Shown: positions 34,000 to 41,321 of the stretch, piece by piece | Position numbering within the stretch: the stretch's first letter is position 1 | How the letters are laid out: every line of letters begins with the position of its first letter | From: Anaerotignum sp. MB30-C6 | Lineage (GTDB): Bacteria; Bacillota; Clostridia; Lachnospirales; Anaerotignaceae | Direction of reading: 5' to 3' | Length of the DNA stretch: 64,000 nucleotides | Assembly: GCF_030908465.1 (NCBI RefSeq) | Contig: NZ_CP133078.1 | Coordinates: 1,426,001 to 1,490,000 of the forward strand | Made by a program: the position numbers and the translations under genes | Notes under the pieces: model-generated | Told to the model about the DNA's origin: nothing | Database searches by the model: none | Seen by the model: the letters and a program-made list of their open reading frames with translations, nothing else

Positions 34000-34605
34000 A
34001 TGAGTGCGTTTTTAGGGCCAATTCATTACTGGCTTTATCGTAAAATTCAGTTGCAGGAGAGTTTGACCGAAGCAATGCTGTCTACGATTTCGTCTAAGGA
34101 AGACCTTATTGCCTTGGAAAATAAGTTGAATACCGTATATGGAATTGTTGAACGACGCCCATTGGAACAAGTCATAGATAACGGAAATATCCATGGTTGG
34201 CTGCAAGGGCAAATAGGCATTGCAGAGAAACGCTTTGCCGCAGCAGTGACAGAAATTTTGATGAATGCTCCTACAAAAATTGAAAAGCTAAAGCAGGTGG
34301 CATATCAGCTGGGATTGCAAAATCCCTTGCCTACTTCTAGTGATGCCCAAGGAGTATACCGTGCATTAAATGATGTACTATTGGAGGGTATGCCCTGTGA
34401 TCATGTCAATGAAATTTTGGAACAGAGCTCAGAACATGTTCTTTGGCACCAGACGGTGGATTTGCATTTGCCTTTTTGGGATGCAGTAGGCGGAAAGATT
34501 GAAAACTATTATTTATTACGAGGTGCCTTTATTTTAGGAAGTCTTTCAGGCAGTGGTTTTTCTTTTCAGCAAATAGACAAGCAGTTTCTCATTCAGGAGG
34601 TATGA
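34000..34605 (+). CDS. Conserved protein of the hcp-hemerythrin operon, unknown
   Basis: 201 residues from ATG 34000 (AAAGGGA ahead; ATG 33970 has no site). All-helical and soluble, beginning MSAFLGPIHYWLYRKIQLQE, with His residues also in the centre (NGNIHGWLQGQ) and later (EHVLWHQTVDLHLPFW). Conserved His in helical proteins beside hemerythrin and Hcp suggests a metal or heme site, but I know no function. It is nearly contiguous with hemerythrin (3-base gap). A gene worth testing for a role in nitric oxide or oxygen handling. Confidence 0.6.
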   Translation: MSAFLGPIHYWLYRKIQLQESLTEAMLSTISSKEDLIALENKLNTVYGIVERRPLEQVIDNGNIHGWLQGQIGIAEKRFAAAVTEILMNAPTKIEKLKQVAYQLGLQNPLPTSSDAQGVYRALNDVLLEGMPCDHVNEILEQSSEHVLWHQTVDLHLPFWDAVGGKIENYYLLRGAFILGSLSGSGFSFQQIDKQFLIQEV

Positions 34606-34608
34606 AAA

Positions 34609-35166
34609 ATGAATTCTATTGATTTAATGGTACAGGAGCATAAAAATATTCTTTCCCTTGTAACGGTAATCCATAATGCGTGTTGTCGTATATTGGAGGG
34701 TGATCCTGTGGAAGTAAATGATTTTCGGAATATGATTACCTTCGCACGAACCTATGCGGATCAACATCATCATGGAAAAGAGGAGCAGATTTTGTTCAGA
34801 GAGATGATGGGTAGGCTGGGTCCCGCTGCCGTGAAGCTGATTCAAAACGGCATGTTGGTTGAGCATGATATGGGGAGGTTTCATTTAGGGGAGCTTGAAA
34901 GCGCATTAGGGCGTTATGAGTCTGCCCCAAATACTCCAGATAAGCTGGAAATTCTGGTGAATGCAGGTGCATGGGCGAACCTGTTACAACGTCATATAGA
35001 CAAAGAGGATAACGTAGTCTATACCTTTGCAGGACGCAGCTTTACTGATGATGTCTTGCAAAGTATAAACAATGAGGTGGAGCTTTTTGAAAGACAAGCG
35101 GAAGAGAAGGGGATTCAGGAAACCGCTTTGGCATTACTGAAGCAGCTTACGGAAAAATATTGCTAA
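34609..35166 (+). CDS. Hemerythrin-domain protein
   Basis: 185 residues. Diiron ligands are visible as QEHKN (about 9-13), HHHGKEEQILF (about 55-65), EHDMGRFH (about 85-92) and HIDKEDNVVY (about 128-137). The family binds O2 or NO at a di-iron centre; in anaerobes it sits with Hcp and ScdA-type repair proteins. CAGGAGG precedes the ATG. Part of the operon with the 34000 gene. Confidence 0.88.
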   Translation: MNSIDLMVQEHKNILSLVTVIHNACCRILEGDPVEVNDFRNMITFARTYADQHHHGKEEQILFREMMGRLGPAAVKLIQNGMLVEHDMGRFHLGELESALGRYESAPNTPDKLEILVNAGAWANLLQRHIDKEDNVVYTFAGRSFTDDVLQSINNEVELFERQAEEKGIQETALALLKQLTEKYC

Positions 35167-35204
35167 TTTAAAGAAAGAAGGGACAATAATATGGGTTTTG
35201 AACA

Positions 35205-35876
35205 ATGGAAGGACCAAATTTCAATTTTGAACGCATTGATGTTCGCCACTTACAAGGAAACTTTTTTCCCGGATTGCAAAAACGTGCTGCCGGCTTGAGC
35301 AAAGGTTCTGGGTTAACAATTATTCAAACTTTTGAGCCACTACCTCTTTATGCACCGATGGAAGCTCTTGGGTTTGAACATTTTGCGCAACAAGTGGGGG
35401 AAGATGAGTTTCATATTTATTTATACCGTGTGCAGGAGACGGAGATGTCTGAAACGGCTCCCTTTCGCCCCTTGGCTTTGCTGAACTATCCCATGATTGA
35501 TGAAAGGTTGGGCCAAATAGCTGTGGACTTTTGGGATCTTACATGGAATGACCAAAAGCGAACGTTGCCTTACGAGATGCGGCTACTGCTTTCTCTGACA
35601 AATGCTGTGGGCGGGGGGCGAATGCGTCAGGCAACAAGAGAATTGGTAAAGGCATATATCCATGGGCTTGACTCTGCTGCGTTGGATGATGTCTTTGAAC
35701 TTCTGGCATGGAATCAGGGAATTGGTTATTTTAGTTCGGAAATCGGACCGTCACAGCTATTTCAAGCATATAAGCTAATCAAGACTCGTGAGAAATCAGG
35801 AAAGCAGTGCAGGGAAATTGAACAGGAATTGATGGAGAAGTTTGGGGAAAAGAATCCCGAGGTTAAGGTACAGTAA
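35205..35876 (+). CDS. DUF2249-like protein with AhpD/CMD-like C-terminal helices
   Basis: 223 residues. The N-terminal 75 residues (FERIDVRHLQGNFFPGLQKR, FEPLPLYAPMEALG, FHIYLYR) match the DUF2249 pattern, found with hemerythrin and nitric-oxide reductase genes. The C-terminal part (EMRLLLSLTNAVGGGRMRQA; AYIHGLDSAALDDVFELLAW) recalls carboxymuconolactone decarboxylase-like helices. The start is odd: a good AAAGAAGGGA site belongs to ATG 35191 in another frame, and restoring one A near 35203 would fuse MGFEQWK to GPNFNFER. A one-base deletion at the 5' end is likely. Confidence 0.7.
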   Translation: MEGPNFNFERIDVRHLQGNFFPGLQKRAAGLSKGSGLTIIQTFEPLPLYAPMEALGFEHFAQQVGEDEFHIYLYRVQETEMSETAPFRPLALLNYPMIDERLGQIAVDFWDLTWNDQKRTLPYEMRLLLSLTNAVGGGRMRQATRELVKAYIHGLDSAALDDVFELLAWNQGIGYFSSEIGPSQLFQAYKLIKTREKSGKQCREIEQELMEKFGEKNPEVKVQ

Positions 35877-36011
35877 CGCCCATTTTTTTCACTAAAAAAT
35901 ATTCTAGAAATATAGCTGAAAATCAACGCTATTGATCGACTTGCTCCTCTGCTCATAGTATCATAGCCTTAGCAAATGAAAAATGTTGTAATATGAAATG
36001 GTGGGAAAAAG

Positions 36012-36677
36012 ATGGATGCTCTTTTTTTATCAAATACAAGTTTGTTTCGTGGAATTACACCAGAAGAAGTGACTTCTATGTTGGGCTGCCTGTTGGCGGA
36101 AGAAAAATGCTACCAAAAAGATGAAGTGATTTACCGTGCAGGTGATACTGTCCCTAAAATTGGGATAGTAATAACTGGTAGTGTTTCTATTGAGCACGAT
36201 GATCTCTGGGGAAATAAAAGTGTTTTAGATAAAATCGGACATGGCCAAGTATTTGCGGAAACCTATGCCTGTGCGCCGGGAGAACCCTTGATGGTTAGTG
36301 CTGTGGCTGCTGAAAGCACAGTGGTTTTATTTCTGAATGTAGCCAAAACATTACAACCGTGTTCATCCGCCTGCGGACACCATGGAAAGTTAATTCGTAA
36401 CCTGTTGACAATTTCGGCTCAGAAGAATTTAACTTTATCCCGTCGTATTTTTCATACTTCAGCAAAGTCTATTCGCGGGCGGTTACTTTCTTATCTTTCT
36501 TTCCAGGCCACTCGTGAGGGTAGACGTGAATTTGACATCCCTTTTAATCGGCAGCAGTTAGCCGATTACTTAAGCGTAGACCGCAGTGCGCTTTCGAATG
36601 AATTAGGGAAAATGCAACGAGAAGGGCTGATAACGGTTCATAGAAACCACTTTTGTATTAAATCCGACCTGGAGTGA
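36012..36677 (+). CDS. Crp/Fnr family regulator 1
   Basis: 221 residues. cNMP-type effector domain (residues about 10-125), then a CSSACGHHGK motif near 117, the dimer helix, and a winged HTH (NRQQLADYLSVDRSALSNEL). The CxxxCxHH segment is shared, as CSMSCTFHH, with regulator 2 at 37649, suggesting a metal or heme site at the start of the dimer helix; this is an inference. It lies between the hemerythrin operon and the flavodiiron-like gene, and is a candidate reader of the TGTTGY-N4-RCAACA palindromes. Confidence 0.88.
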   Translation: MDALFLSNTSLFRGITPEEVTSMLGCLLAEEKCYQKDEVIYRAGDTVPKIGIVITGSVSIEHDDLWGNKSVLDKIGHGQVFAETYACAPGEPLMVSAVAAESTVVLFLNVAKTLQPCSSACGHHGKLIRNLLTISAQKNLTLSRRIFHTSAKSIRGRLLSYLSFQATREGRREFDIPFNRQQLADYLSVDRSALSNELGKMQREGLITVHRNHFCIKSDLE

Positions 36678-36773
36678 AATTTATTATGTTGGTCATACAA
36701 GGAAAAGCCAGTTACGCTTGCAAAAAAATGAAGTGGTGGGACAAACAATAATGTTTCCACCTTTTTTTAATTC

Positions 36774-36793
36774 AATGTTGCGCACGCAACATT
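36774..36793 (+). promoter_or_regulatory. Crp/Fnr-type operator ahead of the flavodiiron-like gene
   Basis: AATGTTGC-GCAC-GCAACATT, a perfect 8+8 palindrome, followed about 25-30 bases later by a TATAAC -10. Spacing fits activation by a Crp/Fnr protein. Confidence 0.65.
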
Positions 36794-36869
36794 ATAAAGA
36801 GAAGCTTATGTTAAACTATAACTATCACTAACATAACTAAATCAATCATGAATAAAAGGAGGAAGATTT

Positions 36870-37574
36870 ATGTATTATTCAATTTCAGATATGTGTACAG
36901 TTCTCGGAAAGGTTATCCAAAAGCCGGATCGTAGTTTTTCATTTTTGGCGTATCTCCTGAGGGGAGAAAAAAATGTGCTTATTGATACTGTTCCTGAAAA
37001 AGCTGGAGAGGTGTTCATGACTGAATTAAAACAATTAGTTCCTCTTAGCCAGTTGGATGCCATCATCCTTAATCATTCCGAGGAGGATCATAGTGGAGCC
37101 CTTGGACTATTGCTGGCTGCTAGGGCAGATATTCCAATTTACTGCACAGCAGCTTGCAAACAACGCTTGGTTTCCCGTTATCCAAATGCAAATTTTATAG
37201 AAGTGGCAAATTTATCTACGTTGAAAATTGGAACATTTGAGTTCTGTTTTACCCATACGCCAGGATTACATTGGGATGATAATATGGTCACTTATTTTGA
37301 AAATGAGCAAATTTTGTTTTCTAATGATTTGTTTGGACAATATTTGGGATGTGAACCGCCCTTGGATAAAGACTATACCAATGATAGTGTTTTACAAGGA
37401 GCGAAGACATATTTCGACAAAGTGTTTGCACAGGCAACTCCCAATGAAAAACGCGCTGTTTTGGGCTTGGCAGACTTGAATTTGAAATGTATCGCACCTG
37501 GGCATGGCGTAATTTTGACAGGAAAATTGGATGAAGTTTTTGCTCTTTATGAAACAGAATGCGCTGCGTATTAA
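36870..37574 (+). CDS. Stand-alone flavodiiron-type metallo-hydrolase (no flavodoxin domain)
   Basis: 234 residues, equal to the beta-lactamase-like diiron half of flavodiiron proteins. Ligands: NHSEEDHSG (H-x-E-x-D-H, about residues 67-75), HTPGLHWDD (about 127), SNDLFGQ (about 151) and APGHGV (about 209). The flavodoxin domain that delivers electrons in FprA/NorV is missing, and there is no flavodoxin gene adjacent. The rubredoxin at 41138 or the ferredoxin at 31496 could serve. The reaction is likely O2 or NO reduction. AAAGGAGGAAG precedes ATG 36870. Confidence 0.82.
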   Translation: MYYSISDMCTVLGKVIQKPDRSFSFLAYLLRGEKNVLIDTVPEKAGEVFMTELKQLVPLSQLDAIILNHSEEDHSGALGLLLAARADIPIYCTAACKQRLVSRYPNANFIEVANLSTLKIGTFEFCFTHTPGLHWDDNMVTYFENEQILFSNDLFGQYLGCEPPLDKDYTNDSVLQGAKTYFDKVFAQATPNEKRAVLGLADLNLKCIAPGHGVILTGKLDEVFALYETECAAY

Positions 37575-37648
37575 TTGGTCATATCAGAAAGCGTAATGGG
37601 TGAATCCGTTGCAAAGACCAGTAGTTAAATTTGGGGATGCTTACTGTT

Positions 37649-38314
37649 TCATTTTAAGAGATGGAATGTATTCTTTTCGAAGTCCAGCAAACCCTCGGAG
37701 CGCATTTGCGATAATTCACGGGTTAATGCGCTGCGATCTGCACATAGATAAGCTGCCATCTCAAGACGTCCCAAAGGAACATCAAAATATGAACATCCCT
37801 GCTGTTGGGACTGAATGGAAAGATAAGTCAAAATTTTTTCGCGCAAAGTTTTTTTAGAGGTTACTTCGATTTTTTCTATCAGTTGAACATTCTTATTGCT
37901 AATAAGACCTACCATATTTTCGATTAGCCGATGATGAAAGGTGCAGGACATGCTGCAAGAATGCAAGACTTTGTTATAAGGAAGAAATAAAATCAAACAG
38001 TCAGTGCTTACAGCAAAAGTAACTTTAGAGTCGGAACGGTTTCCGCAGGCAAAAGTTTCTCCAAATACTTCTCCTGTTTTCATGGAAACGATAAGGGTTT
38101 GGGTGCCCCAAATGTCCTCTTTAATCATATTAACAGCTCCACTTAAAATGACACCAACAGATTTTATTGATTCACCTGCAAGAAAAATAAGTTCTCCCTT
38201 TTTGTAGGAACGTAAATAGCTTCCCAGACAAGTAAGCACAGAATTAATTTCGGTCTCTTTGATTCCCTCGAATAACGGCATTTTCTGAAGCTGTTTGAGA
38301 TAAACGTCATGCAC
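37649..38314 (-). CDS. Crp/Fnr family regulator 2
   Basis: 221 residues on the minus strand, converging on the flavodiiron-like gene. Effector-binding barrel, CSMSCTFHH motif, then a winged HTH (LEMAAYLCADRSALTREL). It is a close structural relative of regulator 1. Its promoter contains a perfect TGTTGC-N4-GCAACA palindrome, close enough to the -10 (TATACT) to suggest autorepression. Its ribosome site is within a small hairpin (38319-38335). Confidence 0.88.
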   Translation of the reverse strand: MHDVYLKQLQKMPLFEGIKETEINSVLTCLGSYLRSYKKGELIFLAGESIKSVGVILSGAVNMIKEDIWGTQTLIVSMKTGEVFGETFACGNRSDSKVTFAVSTDCLILFLPYNKVLHSCSMSCTFHHRLIENMVGLISNKNVQLIEKIEVTSKKTLREKILTYLSIQSQQQGCSYFDVPLGRLEMAAYLCADRSALTRELSQMRSEGLLDFEKNTFHLLK

Positions 38315-38318
38315 TTAG

Positions 38319-38335
38319 AGCACCTCCTTGAAAGG
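38319..38335 (-). promoter_or_regulatory. Hairpin over the ribosome site of Crp/Fnr regulator 2
   Basis: On the minus strand CTCCTT-TC-AAGGAG forms a 6-bp stem that includes the Shine-Dalgarno sequence, just ahead of ATG 38314. Confidence 0.5.
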
Positions 38336-38352
38336 AGTATAAATCAAATTTT

Positions 38353-38376
38353 TATATGTTGCAAGCGCAACATATA
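38353..38376 (-). promoter_or_regulatory. Crp/Fnr-type operator of regulator 2
   Basis: TATATGTTGC-AAGC-GCAACATATA, a perfect 10+10 palindrome, upstream of the minus-strand regulator with a TATACT close downstream of it. The rest of 38377-38646 is AT-rich and contains no gene I can support. Confidence 0.65.
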
Positions 38377-38646
38377 GGTGTTTATTTAGCGAGATGAGAA
38401 ATAGTGCCCCAAAGTGCTGTCGCAGAGGTTCCTGTATGTGGACATTTTATGATATGGATGGAAACCACCATTGTGCTATGAAGGAGACATACGTTTTTGA
38501 TGTCCTGATGTAGATACTATTAATGTTTTTAAAATAGGAATGGTTGTTGAAAGTGAATTGTCGTAAGCTAGTTTTTATGGTAAGTTGACAATAGATTATG
38601 ACGCCAGATTAGATACTTTAATTTTGAAATTAACTTTAACATATTT

Positions 38647-38694
38647 AAAAAAGGAATCAATCAGCGGTTTTCCTTGCTGTATGATTCCTTTTTT
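38647..38694. terminator. Bidirectional terminator
   Basis: AAAAAAGGAATCA pairs with TGATTCCTTTTTT; a T-run is present for both directions. It ends regulator 3 on the minus strand. Confidence 0.75.
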
Positions 38695-39341
38695 CAGTAT
38701 TCTTTTTTTATTGTGATTGTATGGTTATTAATTTCAATAATATCTTCCTCTTTTAATTTTTTAAGCTCTCTAAACAGAGAAGGTCTTTGTACGCCAAAAT
38801 AATCTGCCAGTTGTCTTTTACTCATTGGAAGTAAAATTACCGAAGATTTCTGTATGATAGCTTGCTGTTTAAAATAATCCATAATATTTTCTCGAAGCGT
38901 TCTTTGCGTAAACATTGCTATCTTTTGATTAATTCCTTGGGAATTTTGAGAAATTGACTTTATATAATGCAATGTAAAGTTGTAGTCGTGCAAAAATTCT
39001 AAAACAGCATTTATGTCAACGTGGATCATTTGACAATCTGTAAGACAATAGATATTAAGAGGATAACTGTGGTTTTCGCCAAATAATAAGTTGGCTCCTA
39101 TTACACTTCCCTGACTAAATTGAAACATGGTGGTTGCTGACCCGTTCGTTGATAAAGAATAAGCAACTAAACTTCCTGACAAAACAATATCTAATGTTGA
39201 GCAAGTTTCATTTGCATTATGAACAGTTACACCTTTCATATAGCATTTTTGATAAATATGATTACCTGCCATTCGTTTTTCTAAATCAGATTCCTTTACT
39301 GATGAAAATAATGAAATGTTTCGTAAAATGTCAATATTCAT
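38694..39341 (-). CDS. Crp/Fnr family regulator 3
   Basis: About 215 residues from ATG 39341, which has GGAGG at 39353-39357; ATG 39359 would overlap that site. Effector barrel, long dimer helix and a winged HTH (SKRQLADYFGVQRPSLFREL). It lacks the CxxxCxxH motif of regulators 1 and 2, so it probably senses something else. Transcribed away from the permease genes at 39454, with about 110 bases between them, so a shared control region is likely. Confidence 0.85.
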   Translation of the reverse strand: MNIDILRNISLFSSVKESDLEKRMAGNHIYQKCYMKGVTVHNANETCSTLDIVLSGSLVAYSLSTNGSATTMFQFSQGSVIGANLLFGENHSYPLNIYCLTDCQMIHVDINAVLEFLHDYNFTLHYIKSISQNSQGINQKIAMFTQRTLRENIMDYFKQQAIIQKSSVILLPMSKRQLADYFGVQRPSLFRELKKLKEEDIIEINNHTITIKKEY

Positions 39342-39453
39342 ATGAATCAAATCCTCCATTCAAAAACATTATATCAAAAAGAAACATCGGTGTCTATTTG
39401 AGGATGATAAACTACTTTATAATTGTGATATCAAAAAAGAATGGGGGAGTTGT

Positions 39454-39936
39454 ATGGATATTTTTACAGCAGCAATGTGGATAGGAACAACCGTATTTCT
39501 TTTGTTTTCCTTAAAAAAGGATAAATCCAAGACATTGAAAGCACTTAAAATGGCATTTAGTATGGGTAAGGGGATGTTGGGAAGCATATTATCAATTATT
39601 TTTTTAATCGGTTTGATTCTAACAATATTACCGCCAGAGAATATTGCCAAATTTGTAGGAAGTCAATCCTTGTTCATAGCAACGGTGGGGGCGGCGGCAT
39701 TTGGAACAATTACACTGATTCCTGCCTTTATTGCTTTTCCCCTTGTCGGCACACTGGTTGACGCTGGGGTTAGTATTGTTCCTTCTGTAGCATTTCTAAC
39801 TACACTTACTATGGTAGGGGTTGTAACATTTCCACTTGAAAAGCGTGAATTTGGGTTTAAATTTACTGCCACGAGAAATGGATTAAGCTTTTTATTTGCC
39901 ATAATTATTGCTATGGTAATGGGGGTGATTGTATGA
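39454..39936 (+). CDS. Permease half 1 (ArsP/DUF318 type)
   Basis: 160 residues, about four transmembrane segments, with FVGSQSLFIATVGAAAFGTI and AFIAFPLVGTLVDAGVS, resembling one half of the DUF318/ArsP permease family (usually about 300 residues with two similar halves). Its stop overlaps the start of the second half by four bases (ATGA at 39933). ArsP exports methylarsenicals; other members are of unknown substrate. Here the split into two genes and the ferredoxin tail on the second half point to a different role. Confidence 0.65.
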   Translation: MDIFTAAMWIGTTVFLLFSLKKDKSKTLKALKMAFSMGKGMLGSILSIIFLIGLILTILPPENIAKFVGSQSLFIATVGAAAFGTITLIPAFIAFPLVGTLVDAGVSIVPSVAFLTTLTMVGVVTFPLEKREFGFKFTATRNGLSFLFAIIIAMVMGVIV

Positions 39937-40646
39937 AAATCTTAAAAAAAGTAAAAGAGAATAGCTTCTGCATAGTGATTGCAGTTGCCTATATCCTGAT
40001 GTTTGTCCTTAAACCAGATATGGGTGTTACATCAATGAAAAACAGTGCCTATTACATTAAAGAAATGCTTATGATAATGCCGGTGATTTTTGTTCTAACT
40101 GCACTTTTGGATACATGGATTGCAAAGGAAAAAATCACAAAATACTTAGGAAAAGAATCCAAAGTTAATGGTATTATATTGTCGTTTGTTTTAGGCAGCA
40201 TATCTGCGGGACCCATATATGCAGCATTTCCTATGTGTGTCATGCTTCACAAAAAGGGGGCTTCTGTACGAAATTTGGTTATAATTTTAAGCTCGTGGGC
40301 AGTAATAAAGGTTCCAATGCTTTTAAACGAAGTGAAATTTTTGGGTATGAAGTTTATGGCAATTCGTTGGGTATTAACCGTAATTGCGATAGTGGTATTT
40401 TCGTGGGTTACTGCAAAAATTGTGAAGGACGAAGATATCGTACAGAAAGAAGAAAAAACAAATGGACTTACATTAAACAAGGAATTTTGCATGGGATGTA
40501 CAATGTGCAGCAGAAATTACCCTGAGATTTTTGGTATGCAAGGTAAAAAAGCATATGTAAAATCTTTTGACTTTGAAATAGACAGAGAGAGGCTTAGCCA
40601 AACAATAATGGCTTGTCCCGTTCAAGCCATTCATTATAACGAATAA
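39933..40646 (+). CDS. Permease half 2 with C-terminal ferredoxin domain
   Basis: 237 residues. About five transmembrane segments (residues 10-175, with GSISAGPIYAAFPMCVMLHK as the DUF318 core) followed by a cytosolic 4Fe-4S domain (CMGCTMCSRNYPEIF ... ACPVQAI, about 188-235). It lies four bases into the first half gene. A redox-linked transporter or electron-accepting membrane protein is suggested by the fusion, but the substrate is unknown. The ferredoxin part resembles the free ferredoxin at 31496. Confidence 0.7.
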   Translation: MKILKKVKENSFCIVIAVAYILMFVLKPDMGVTSMKNSAYYIKEMLMIMPVIFVLTALLDTWIAKEKITKYLGKESKVNGIILSFVLGSISAGPIYAAFPMCVMLHKKGASVRNLVIILSSWAVIKVPMLLNEVKFLGMKFMAIRWVLTVIAIVVFSWVTAKIVKDEDIVQKEEKTNGLTLNKEFCMGCTMCSRNYPEIFGMQGKKAYVKSFDFEIDRERLSQTIMACPVQAIHYNE

Positions 40647-40788
40647 AGAAATTGTTGGAAAATGATATACATTTGTCAAAATTTGTTGTATAATTTAACA
40701 ATTAGATGCTTAAACATTATGGAACTAATGAATAAGCATCTATATAATTACAATTTAAAACTATAAATAATGAACAGGAGGTATAAAA

Positions 40789-41103
40789 ATGATCGAGCAA
40801 ATTTATGAAATGTCAACGGGAGATGAGAAAGCGGTTGAAAAAGTAATTCAGGATGAAAATATTCATTATATTCACATGGTCTTTCATAAAGATCAAGGGC
40901 TCCCTGAACATTTTTCGAATTCGAACGTTTATATGACTGTGGTAAGGGGAACCTTATCTATTGGACTAAATGATCAAGATGTTCATCAGTATAATAAAGG
41001 AACTCTTTTAAAGATTCCTGTTAGCACAAAAATGAATGTAAAAAATTTATCTGAAAAAGTATTAGAGCTAATTGTTGTAAAAGCACCGGCACCCTTGAAA
41101 TAG
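40789..41103 (+). CDS. Cupin-domain protein
   Basis: 104 residues, small cupin barrel (HMVFHKDQGLPEHF near residue 30; YNKGTLLKIPVST near residue 68). CAGGAGG precedes the ATG. It is followed by rubredoxin and the second hcp, repeating the cupin-hcp pairing of the first operon. Upstream, TTGTTGTATAATTTAACAA at about 40688-40706 may be a degenerate operator or the promoter. A hairpin (AGATGCTTA/TAAGCATCT) lies at about 40705-40742. Confidence 0.7.
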   Translation: MIEQIYEMSTGDEKAVEKVIQDENIHYIHMVFHKDQGLPEHFSNSNVYMTVVRGTLSIGLNDQDVHQYNKGTLLKIPVSTKMNVKNLSEKVLELIVVKAPAPLK

Positions 41104-41137
41104 TTAAAAAGTCACAAACATTCAAAGGAGGAACGAA

Positions 41138-41299
41138 ATGTTAAAATATATATGTGTTCCATGCGGATATATCTATGACCCACAAATAGGCGATCCTGAT
41201 AGTGGTATAGCTCCAGGGACTGCTTTTGAAAATATTCCTAATGATTGGGTTTGTCCAATTTGTTTTGTGGGTAAAGATGAGTTTGAACCGGTAAAATAA
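41138..41299 (+). CDS. Rubredoxin
   Basis: 53 residues, ATG 41138 with AAAGGAGG ahead. The iron ligands are CVPCGYIYD (about 6-14) and [11 protein letters not shown] (about 39-49). In the second knuckle the usual CPxCGV is CPICFV, with Phe in place of Gly. Rubredoxins pass electrons to flavodiiron, rubrerythrin or superoxide reductase proteins; here the partner may be the stand-alone diiron protein at 36870 or the hcp that follows 22 bases later. Confidence 0.9.
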   Translation: MLKYICVPCGYIYDPQIGDPDSGIAPGTAFENIPNDWVCPICFVGKDEFEPVK

Positions 41300-41321
41300 T
41301 AATACAAAGGAGGGAACAATT

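Noticed and set aside
37600-37857. An 85-codon plus-strand frame.
   Set aside because: It overlaps the minus-strand Crp/Fnr regulator 2, which has clear domain motifs and its own operator and ribosome site.
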